A stretch of DNA of 64,000 nucleotides. Source: Siphonodentalium dalli (lineage: Eukaryota > Mollusca > Scaphopoda > Gadilida > Siphonodentaliidae). Location: NCBI GenBank assembly GCA_032622095.1, contig CP136065.1, positions 244,963,474 through 245,027,473 on the forward strand, written 5' to 3'. How positions within the stretch are numbered: the first letter of the stretch is position 1; each line of letters starts with the position of its first letter. The notes beneath the pieces are model-generated. The model saw only the letters and a list, made by a program, of their open reading frames with translations, was not told the origin of the DNA and ran no database searches. The position numbers and the translations under genes were made by a program. Shown in pieces: positions 51,620 to 64,000 of this stretch.

Positions 51620-54600
51620 CTTACTAACATGTTTTATATAATATTAAAGATGATCTATCATTCCTGACACGTTTTATATAATATTAAAGATGATCTATCA
51701 TTCCTGACATGTTTTATATAATATTAAAGATGATCTATCATTCCTGACATGTTTTATATAATATTATAGATGATCTATCATTCCTAACACGTTTTATATA
51801 ATATTAAAGATGAACTATCATTCCTAACACGTTTTATATAATATTATAGATGAACTATCATTCCTAACACATTTTATATAATATTATAGATGAACTATCA
51901 TTCCTAACACGTTATATATAATATTATAGATGAACTATCATTCCTAACACGTTTTATATAATATTATAGATGAACTATCATTCCTATCAGGAATATATAT
52001 AATATTATAGATGAACTATCATTCCTAACAAGTTTTATATAATATTATAGATGAACTATCATTCCTAACACGTTTTATATAATATTATAGATGATCTATC
52101 ATTCCTAACACATTTTATATAATATTAAAGATGAACTATCATTCCTAACAAGTTTTATATAATTTTAAAGATGATCTATCATTCCTAACACGTTTTATAT
52201 AATATTATAGATGAACTATCATTCCTAACACGTTTTATATAATATTATAGATGAACTATCATTCCTAACACGTTTTATATAATATTATAGATGAACTATC
52301 ATTCCTAACACGTTTTATATAATATTATAGATGAACTATCATTCCTAACACGTTTAATATAAAATATTATAGATGAACTATCATTCCTATCAGGAATATA
52401 TATAATATTATAGATGAACTATCATTCCTAACACGTTATATATAATATTATAGATGAACTATCATTCCTAACACGTTTTATATAATATTATAGATGAACT
52501 ATCATTCCTAACACGTTTTATATAATATTATAGATGAACTATCATTCCTAACACGTTTTATATAATATTAAAGATGATCTATCATTCCTATCAGGAATAT
52601 ATATAATATTATAGATGAACTATCATTCCTAACACGTTTTATATAATATTATAGATGATCTATCATTCCTAACACGTTTTATATAATATTATAGATGAAC
52701 TATCATTCCTAACACGTTATATATAATATTATAGATGAACTATCATTCCTAACACGTTTTATATAATATTATAGATGAACTATCATTCCTAACACGTTTT
52801 ATATAATATTAAAGATGAACTATCATTCCTAACACGTTTTATATAATATTATAGATGAACTATCATTCCTAACACGTTTTATATAATATTATAGATGAAC
52901 TATCATTCCTAACACGTTTTATATAATATTATAGATGAACTATCATTCCTAACACGTTTTATATAATATTATAGATGACCTATCATTCCTGACACGTTTT
53001 ATATAATATTAAAGATGATCTATCATTCCCAACACGTTTTATATAATATTAAAGATGAACTATCATTCCTAACACGTTTTATATAATATTATAGATGAAC
53101 TATCATTCCTATTAGGAATATATATAATATTATAGATGAACTATCATTCCTAACACGTTTTATATAATATTAAAGATGATCTATCATTCCTAACATGTTT
53201 TATATAATATTATAGATGAACTATCATTCCTAACACGTTTTATATAATATTATGGATGAACTATCATTCCAACACGTTTTATATAATATTATATTTACAC
53301 ACTAAGTGTTGTCATCACTAAATCCAGCATTCTGATTGGTCGGCGCCCACGTGGCTAGTTGCAGTTATTTCTCGGTGAATGCGTAACGCGTCATAACACC
53401 AAGCTAATAACACCATCGATACGTCATTAGGTTTGGAAAGACGAACGCGTAATGTTTTGGGCGCATTTGGACTCGCGCAGGATTGACTTAATACATCATC
53501 GGGTTTGAACATGAAGAGAAATTGTTCCTATTAACTTTTGCCAAGGGTGCTATTGGGTATTTTGGGCTGATCTTGTCACGATACACTTTTCGATTTAAAT
53601 ATATTTACAAAAGTGGCTTTTTCGCTAAATGTATATAAATATAAGGATTAACTGTCATGTGGACTATTTTTATGGAGATGTAACAGTGAGGTAAGTGGAC
53701 ATAAATTGTATGTAAAACCCTTCGGGTTTTACACAAGTTATGTCCACTTACCTCACCGTTACATCTCCATAAAAACAGTCCACATGACAGTTAATCCTTA
53801 TATAGATGAACTATCATTCCTATCAGGAATATATATAATATTATAGATGAACTATCATTCCTAACACGTTTTATATAATATTATAGATGAACTATCATTC
53901 CTATTAGGAATATATATAATATTATAGATGAACTATCATTCCTGACACGTTTTATATAATATTATAGATGAACTATCATTCCTAACACGTTTTATATAAT
54001 ATTATAGATGAACTATCATTCCTAACACGTTTTATATAATATTATAGATGAACTATCATTCCTATCAGGAATATATATAATATTATAAATGAGCTATCAT
54101 TCCTAACACGTTTTATATAATATTAAAGATGATCTATCATTCCTAACACGTTTTATATAATATTATAGATGAACTATCATTCCTAACACGTTTTATATAA
54201 TATTATAGATGAACTATCATTCCTAACACGTTTTATATAATATTATAGATGAACTATCATTCCTAACACGTTTTATATAATATTATAGATGAACTATCAT
54301 TCCTAACACGTTTTATATAATATTATAGATGAACTATCATTCCTAACACGTTTTATATAATATTATAGATGAACTATCATTCCTAACACGTTTTATATAA
54401 TATTAAAGATGAACTATCATTCCTAACACGTTTTATATAATTTTAAAGATGATCTATCATTCCTAACAGGTTTTATATAATATTATAGATGAACTATCAT
54501 TCCTATCAGGAATATATATAATATTATAGATGAACTATCATTCCTAACACGTTTTATATAATTTTAAAGATGATCTATCATTCCTAACACGTTTTATATA

Positions 54601-57600
54601 ATATTATAGATGAACTATCATTCCTATCAGGAATATATATAATATTATAGATGATCTATCATTCCTGACACGTTTTATATAATATTAAAGATGATCTATC
54701 ATTCCTGACACGTTTTATATAATATTATAGATGATCTATCATTCCTGACACGTTTTATATAATATTAAAGATGATCTATCATTCCTGACACGTTTTATAT
54801 AATATTAAAGATGATCTATCATTCCTAACACGTTTTATATAATATTAAAGATGAACTATCATTCCTAACACGTTTTATATAATATTAAAGATGATCTATC
54901 ATTCCCAACACGTTTTATATAATATTATAGATGAACTATCATTCCTAACACGTTTTATATAATATTATAAATGAACTATCATTCCTAACACGTTTTATAT
55001 AATATTAAAGATGAACTATCATTCTTATCAGGAATATATATAATATTATAGATGATCTATCATTCCTGACACGTTTTATATAATATTAAAGATGAACTAT
55101 CATTCCTAACACGTTTTATATAATATTATAGATGAACTATCATTCCTAACACGTTTTATATAATATTATAGATGAACTATCATTCCTATCAGGAATATAT
55201 ATAATATTATAGATGATCTATCATTCCTAACACGTTATATATAATATTATAGATGAACTATCATTCCTAACACGTTTTATATAATATTATAGATGAACTA
55301 TCATTCCTAACACGTTTTATATAATATTATAGATGAACTATCATTCCTAACACGTTTTATATAATATTATAGATGATCTATCATTCCTAACACGTTTTAT
55401 ATAATATTATAGATGAACTATCATTCCTAACACGTTTTATATAATATTATAGATGAACTATCATTCCTAACACGTTTTATATAATATTATAGATGATCTA
55501 TCATTCCTAACACGTTTTATATAATATTATAGATGAACTATCATTCCTAACACGTTTTATATAATATTATAGATGAACTATCATTCCTAACACGTTTTAT
55601 ATAATATTATAGATGATCTATCATTCCTAACACGTTTTATATAATATTATAGATGAACTATCATTCCTAACACGTTTTATATAATATTATAGATGAACTA
55701 TCATTCCTAACACGTTTTATATAATATTATAGATGATCTATCATTCCTAACACGTTTTATATAATATTATAGATGAACTATCATTCCTATCAGGAATATA
55801 TATAATATTATAGATGATCTATCATTCCTAACACGTTTTATATAATATTAAAGATGATCTATCATTCCTAACACGTTTTATATAATATTATAGATGAACT
55901 ATCATTCCTAACATGTTTTATATAATATTAAAGATGATCTATCATTCCTGACACGTTTTATATAATATTATAGATGATCTATCATTCCTAACACGTTATA
56001 TATAATATTATAGATGATCTATCATTCCTAACACGTTTTATATAATATTATAGATGAACTATCATTCCTGACACGTTTTATATAATATTATAGATGAACT
56101 ATCATTCCTATCAGGAATATATATAATATTATAGATGAACTATCATTCCTAACACGTTTTATATAATATTAAATATGAACTATCATTCCTATCAGGAATA
56201 TATATAATATTATAGATGAACTATCATTCCTAACACGTTTTATATGATATTATAGATGAACTATCATTCCTATCAGGAATATATATAATATTATAGATGA
56301 TCTATCATTCCTAACACGTTTTATATAATATTATAGATGAACTATCATTCCTATCAGGAATATATATAATATTATAGATGATCTATCATTCCTAACACGT
56401 TTTATATAATATTAAAGATGATCTATCATTCCTAACACGTTTTATATAATATTATAGATGAACTATCATTCCTAACATGTTTTATATAATATTAAAGATG
56501 ATCTATCATTCCTGACACGTTTTATATAATATTATAGATGATCTATCATTCCTAACACGTTATATATAATATTATAGATGATCTATCATTCCTAACACGT
56601 TTTATATAATATTATAGATGAACTATCATTCCTGACACGTTTTATATAATATTATAGATGAACTATCATTCCTATCAGGAATATATATAATATTATAGAT
56701 GAACTATCATTCCTAACACGTTTTATATAATATTAAATATGAACTATCATTCCTATCAGGAATATATATAATATTATAGATGAACTATCATTCCTAACAC
56801 GTTTTATATAATATTATAGATGAACTATCATTCCTATCAGGAATATATATAATATTATAGATGAACTATCATTCCTATCAGGAATATATATAATATTATA
56901 GATGATCTATCATTCCTAACACGTTTTATATAATATTAAAGATGATCTATCATTCCTAACACGTTTTATATAATATTATAGATGAACTATCATTCCTAAC
57001 ATGTTTTATATAATATTAAAGATGATCTATCATTCCTGACACGTTTTATATAATATTATAGATGATCTATCATTCCTAACACGTTATATATAATAGTATA
57101 GATGAACTATCATTCCTAACACGTTTTATATAATATTAAAGATGATCTATCATTCCTAACACGTTTTATATAATATTATAGATGAACTATCATTCCTAAC
57201 ACGTTTTATATAATATTATAGATGAACTATCATTCCTATCAGGAATATATATAATATTATAGATGAACTATCATTCCTAACACGTTTTATATAATATTAT
57301 AGATGAACTATCATTCCTAACACGTTTTATATAATATTATAGATGAACTATCATTCCTAACACGTTTTATATAATATTATAGATGAACTATCATTCCTAA
57401 CACGTTTTATATAATATTATAGATGATCTATCATTCCTAACACGTTTTATATAATATTATAGATGAACTATCATTCCTAACACGTTTTATATAATATTAT
57501 AGATGAACTATCATTCCTAACACGTTTTATATAATATTATAGATGATCTATCATTCCTAACACGTTTTATATAATATTATAGATGAACTATCATTCCTAA

Positions 57601-60600
57601 CACGTTTTATATAATATTATAGATGAACTATCATTCCTAACACGTTTTATATAATATTATAGATGATCTATCATTCCTAACACGTTTTATATAATATTAT
57701 AGATGAACTATCATTCCTAACACGTTTTATATAATATTATAGATGAACTATCATTCCTAACACGTTTTATATAATATTATAGATGATCTATCATTCCTAA
57801 CACGTTTTATATAATATTATAGATGAACTATCATTCCTATCAGGAATATATATAATATTATAGATGATCTATCATTCCTAACACGTTTTATATAATATTA
57901 AAGATGATCTATCATTCCTAACACGTTTTATATAATATTATAGATGAACTATCATTCCTAACATGTTTTATATAATATTAAAGATGATCTATCATTCCTG
58001 ACACGTTTTATATAATATTATAGATGATCTATCATTCCTAACACGTTATATATAATATTATAGATGATCTATCATTCCTAACACGTTTTATATAATATTA
58101 TAGATGAACTATCATTCCTGACACGTTTTATATAATATTATAGATGAACTATCATTCCTATCAGGAATATATATAATATTATAGATGAACTATCATTCCT
58201 AACACGTTTTATATAATATTAAATATGAACTATCATTCCTATCAGGAATATATATAATATTATAGATGAACTATCATTCCTAACACGTTTTATATGATAT
58301 TATAGATGAACTATCATTCCTATCAGGAATATATATAATATTATAGATGATCTATCATTCCTAACACGTTTTATATAATATTATAGATGAACTATCATTC
58401 CTATCAGGAATATATATAATATTATAGATGATCTATCATTCCTAACACGTTTTATATAATATTAAAGATGATCTATCATTCCTAACACGTTTTATATAAT
58501 ATTATAGATGAACTATCATTCCTAACATGTTTTATATAATATTAAAGATGATCTATCATTCCTGACACGTTTTATATAATATTATAGATGATCTATCATT
58601 CCTAACACGTTATATATAATATTATAGATGATCTATCATTCCTAACACGTTTTATATAATATTATAGATGAACTATCATTCCTGACACGTTTTATATAAT
58701 ATTATAGATGAACTATCATTCCTATCAGGAATATATATAATATTATAGATGAACTATCATTCCTAACACGTTTTATATAATATTAAATATGAACTATCAT
58801 TCCTATCAGGAATATATATAATATTATAGATGAACTATCATTCCTAACACGTTTTATATAATATTATAGATGAACTATCATTCCTATCAGGAATATATAT
58901 AATATTATAGATGAACTATCATTCCTATCAGGAATATATATAATATTATAGATGATCTATCATTCCTAACACGTTTTATATAATATTAAAGATGATCTAT
59001 CATTCCTAACACGTTTTATATAATATTATAGATGAACTATCATTCCTAACATGTTTTATATAATATTAAAGATGATCTATCATTCCTGACACGTTTTATA
59101 TAATATTATAGATGATCTATCATTCCTAACACGTTATATATAATAGTATAGATGAACTATCATTCCTAACACGTTTTATATAATATTAAAGATGATCTAT
59201 CATTCCTAACACGTTTTATATAATATTATAGATGAACTATCATTCCTAACACGTTTTATATAATATTATAGATGAACTATCATTCCTATCAGGAATATAT
59301 ATAATATTATAGATGAACTATCATTCCTAACACGTTTTATATAATATTATAGATGAACTATCATTCCTAACACGTTTTATATAATATTATAGATGAACTA
59401 TCATTCCTAACACGTTTTATATAATATTATAGATGAACTATCATTCCTATCAGGAATATATATAATATTATAGATGAACTATCATTCCTAACACGTTTTA
59501 TATAATATTATAGATGAACTATCATTCCTATCAGGAATATATATAATATTATAGATGATCTATCATTCCTAACACGTTTTATATAATATTAAAGATGATC
59601 TATCATTCCTAACACGTTTTATATAATATTATAGATGAACTATCATTCCTAACATGTTTTATATAATATTAAAGATGATCTATCATTCCTGACACGTTTT
59701 ATATAATATTATAGATGATCTATCATTCCTAACACGTTATATATAATATTATAGATGAACTATCATTCCTAACACGTTTTATATAATATTATAGATGATC
59801 TATCATTCCTAACACGTTTTATATAATATTATAGATGAACTATCATTCCTAACACGTTTTATATAATATTAAAGATGATCTATCATTCCTAACACGTTTT
59901 ATATAATATTATAGATGAACTATCATTCCTATCAGGAATATATATAATATTATAGATGAACTATCATTCCTAACACGTTTTATATAATATTAAAGATGAT
60001 CTATCATTCCTAACACGTTTTATATAATATTATAGATGAACTATCATTCCTATCAGGAATATACATAATATTATAGATGAACTATCATTCCTGACACGTT
60101 TTATATAATATTAAAGATGATCTATCATTCCTAACACGTTTTATATAATTTTAAAGATGATCTATCATTCCTAACACGTTTTATATAATATTATAGATGA
60201 ACTATCATTCCTATCAGGAATATATATAATATTATAGATGAACTATCATTCCTAACACGTTTTATATAATATTATAGATGAACTATCATTCCTAACACGT
60301 TTTATATAATATTATAGATGAACTATCATTCCTATCTGGAATATATATAATATTATAGATGAACTATCATTCCTGACACGTTTTATATAATATTAAAGAT
60401 GATCTATCATTCCTAACACGTTTTATATAATATTATAGATGAACTATCATTCCTAACACGTTTTATATAATATTAAAGATGATCTATCATTCCGGACACG
60501 TTTTATATAATATTATAGATGAACTATCATTCCTGACACGTTTTATATAATATTAAAGATGATCTATCATTCCTAACACGTTTTATATAATATTATAGAT

Positions 60601-63600
60601 GAACTATCATTCCTAACACGTTTTATATAATATTATAGATGAACTATCATTCCTAACACGTTTTATATAATATTATAGATGAACTATCATTCCTAACACG
60701 TTTTATATAATATTATAGATGATCTATCATTCCTAACACGTTTTATATAATATTATAGATGAACTATCATTCCTAACACGTTTTATATAATATTATAGAT
60801 GAACTATCATTCCTAACACGTTTTATATAATATTATAGATGATCTATCATTCCTAACACGTTTTATATAATATTATAGATGAACTATCATTCCTATCAGG
60901 AATATATATAATATTATAGATGATCTATCATTCCTAACACGTTTTATATAATATTAAAGATGATCTATCATTCCTAACACGTTTTATATAATATTATAGA
61001 TGAACTATCATTCCTAACATGTTTTATATAATATTAAAGATGATCTATCATTCCTGACACGTTTTATATTATATTATAGATGATCTATCATTCCTAACAC
61101 GTTATATATAATATTATAGATGATCTATCATTCCTAACACGTTTTATATAATATTATAGATGAACTATCATTCCTGACACGTTTTATATAATATTATAGA
61201 TGAACTATCATTCCTATCAGGAATATATATAATATTATAGATGAACTATCATTCCTAACACGTTTTATATAATATTAAATATGAACTATCATTCCTATCA
61301 GGAATATATATAATATTATAGATGAACTATCATTCCTAACACGTTTTATATGATATTATAGATGAACTATCATTCCTATCAGGAATATATATAATATTAT
61401 AGATGATCTATCATTCCTAACACGTTTTATATAATATTATAGATGAACTATCATTCCTATCAGGAATATATATAATATTATAGATGATCTATCATTCCTA
61501 ACACGTTTTATATAATATTAAAGATGATCTATCATTCCTAACACGTTTTATATAATATTATAGATGAACTATCATTCCTAACATGTTTTATATAATATTA
61601 AAGATGATCTATCATTCCTGACACGTTTTATATAATATTATAGATGATCTATCATTCCTAACACGTTATATATAATATTATAGATGATCTATCATTCCTA
61701 ACACGTTTTATATAATATTATAGATGAACTATCATTCCTGACACGTTTTATATAATATTATAGATGAACTATCATTCCTATCAGGAATATATATAATATT
61801 ATAGATGAACTATCATTCCTAACACGTTTTATATAATATTAAATATGAACTATCATTCCTATCAGGAATATATATAATATTATAGATGAACTATCATTCC
61901 TAACACGTTTTATATAATATTATAGATGAACTATCATTCCTATCAGGAATATATATAATATTATAGATGAACTATCATTCCTATCAGGAATATATATAAT
62001 ATTATAGATGATCTATCATTCCTAACACGTTTTATATAATATTAAAGATGATCTATCATTCCTAACACGTTTTATATAATATTATAGATGAACTATCATT
62101 CCTAACATGTTTTATATAATATTAAAGATGATCTATCATTCCTGACACGTTTTATATAATATTATAGATGATCTATCATTCCTAACACGTTATATATAAT
62201 AGTATAGATGAACTATCATTCCTAACACGTTTTATATAATATTAAAGATGATCTATCATTCCTAACACGTTTTATATAATATTATAGATGAACTATCATT
62301 CCTAACACGTTTTATATAATATTATAGATGAACTATCATTCCTATCAGGAATATATATAATATTATAGATGAACTATCATTCCTAACACGTTTTATATAA
62401 TATTATAGATGAACTATCATTCCTAACACGTTTTATATAATATTATAGATGAACTATCATTCCTAACACGTTTTATATAATATTATAGATGAACTATCAT
62501 TCCTAACACGTTTTATATAATATTATAGATGATCTATCATTCCTAACACGTTTTATATAATATTATAGATGAACTATCATTCCTAACACGTTTTATATAA
62601 TATTATAGATGAACTATCATTCCTAACACGTTTTATATAATATTATAGATGATCTATCATTCCTAACACGTTTTATATAATATTATAGATGAACTATCAT
62701 TCCTAACACGTTTTATATAATATTATAGATGAACTATCATTCCTAACACGTTTTATATAATATTATAGATGATCTATCATTCCTAACACGTTTTATATAA
62801 TATTATAGATGAACTATCATTCCTAACACGTTTTATATAATATTATAGATGAACTATCATTCCTAACACGTTTTATATAATATTATAGATGATCTATCAT
62901 TCCTAACACGTTTTATATAATATTATAGATGAACTATCATTCCTATCAGGAATATATATAATATTATAGATGATCTATCATTCCTAACACGTTTTATATA
63001 ATATTAAAGATGATCTATCATTCCTAACACGTTTTATATAATATTATAGATGAACTATCATTCCTAACATGTTTTATATAATATTAAAGATGATCTATCA
63101 TTCCTGACACGTTTTATATAATATTATAGATGATCTATCATTCCTAACACGTTATATATAATATTATAGATGATCTATCATTCCTAACACGTTTTATATA
63201 ATATTATAGATGAACTATCATTCCTGACACGTTTTATATAATATTATAGATGAACTATCATTCCTATCAGGAATATATATAATATTATAGATGAACTATC
63301 ATTCCTAACACGTTTTATATAATATTAAATATGAACTATCATTCCTATCAGGAATATATATAATATTATAGATGAACTATCATTCCTAACACGTTTTATA
63401 TGATATTATAGATGAACTATCATTCCTATCAGGAATATATATAATATTATAGATGATCTATCATTCCTAACACGTTTTATATAATATTATAGATGAACTA
63501 TCATTCCTATCAGGAATATATATAATATTATAGATGATCTATCATTCCTAACACGTTTTATATAATATTAAAGATGATCTATCATTCCTAACACGTTTTA

Positions 63601-64000
63601 TATAATATTATAGATGAACTATCATTCCTAACATGTTTTATATAATATTAAAGATGATCTATCATTCCTGACACGTTTTATATAATATTATAGATGATCT
63701 ATCATTCCTAACACGTTATATATAATATTATAGATGATCTATCATTCCTAACACGTTTTATATAATATTATAGATGAACTATCATTCCTGACACGTTTTA
63801 TATAATATTATAGATGAACTATCATTCCTATCAGGAATATATATAATATTATAGATGAACTATCATTCCTAACACGTTTTATATAATATTAAATATGAAC
63901 TATCATTCCTATCAGGAATATATATAATATTATAGATGAACTATCATTCCTAACACGTTTTATATAATATTATAGATGAACTATCATTCCTATCAGGAAT
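51620..64000. repeat. 40/41-bp satellite array with higher-order organisation
   Basis: About 300 head-to-tail units of TATATAATATTATAGATGAA-CTATCATTCCTAACACGTTT (40 bp), with a recurrent 41-bp form in which TAACACGTTT is replaced by TATCAGGAATA, plus GATGATC, CATGTTT and TTAAAG variants. Rare marker variants recur at exact distances: TATATGATAT at 56241, 58291, 61347 and 63397; TAATAGTATA at 57091, 59141 and 62197. The array continues past the window end and is broken once by the element at 53293-53803. Confidence 0.97.
53293..53803. mobile_element. 511-bp foldback-ended element (copy 2) inside the satellite
   Basis: Inverse complement of 42222-42732 with scattered substitutions and identical length. 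Its removal restores the satellite unit (AATATTAT joined to AGATGAAC), so it is an insertion. The junctions are TA-rich, so the target duplication (none, TA or TAT) cannot be resolved. Confidence 0.85.

Noticed and set aside
51620-64000. Regularly spaced repeats suggestive of CRISPR
   Set aside because: The units are contiguous with no unique spacers, and the genome is eukaryotic; this is a satellite.

Overview
This is a gene-poor, repeat-rich window from an animal nuclear genome. Two multi-exon, spliced genes lie tail to tail. Between and inside them are DNA transposons, MITEs, a Helitron array and several minisatellites. The gene families (a TPPP/p25-alpha protein and an 11-transmembrane polycystin-1-type protein), the AT-rich base composition and the interspersed repeats suggest a marine lophotrochozoan, most likely a mollusc such as a bivalve. 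That assignment is an inference, because no species-diagnostic sequence was recognised.

Plus strand, 5302-20405: three coding exons with clean GT/AG boundaries and compatible phases encode a 184-residue protein. Its C-terminus carries the hallmark TPPP motif ([14 protein letters not shown] followed by GKGKGKEGR). A 12.1-kb second intron holds mobile DNA. The most striking part is 10460-18330: nine Helitron-like units joined head to tail, each starting TCTA..TATATATTTTGA and ending in a short hairpin plus CTAG. The whole array sits between a host A and a host T.

Minus strand, 49078 down to 32098: seven exons join in phase into the last 949 residues of a polycystin-1-like protein. They run from the post-PLAT linker through 11 membrane segments, the TOP domain and the pore to the stop codon. 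The 5' exons (PLAT, GPS/GAIN and ectodomain) lie beyond the window. The introns carry a 40-bp minisatellite (39503-41155), many palindromic MITEs, and a 10-unit tandem repeat (44131-44790). Most units of that repeat look like 30-nt, phase-compatible mini-exons with their own donor and acceptor.

Right end, about 51620-64000 and continuing: a 40/41-bp satellite of roughly 300 units. Marker variants recur at exact offsets of 2050 and 3056 bp, which shows higher-order, segmental amplification. A 511-bp foldback element interrupts the array, and a second copy of identical length lies in a polycystin intron.

Mobile-element families with target-site evidence: TTAA-flanked (piggyBac-like) MITEs with at least four different terminal repeats, three of them sharing one 70-bp palindromic core; TA-flanked (Tc1/mariner-like) 213-bp palindromes; two hAT-like elements with perfect 8-bp duplications; Harbinger-like elements; a possible Mutator-like element; a second TTAA family (AGGTACTC ends); and an abundant foldback family with AAGTCTGAGTTTAGTGTG ends. 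Several are nested, so insertion order can be read. No tRNA, rRNA or CRISPR array was seen.
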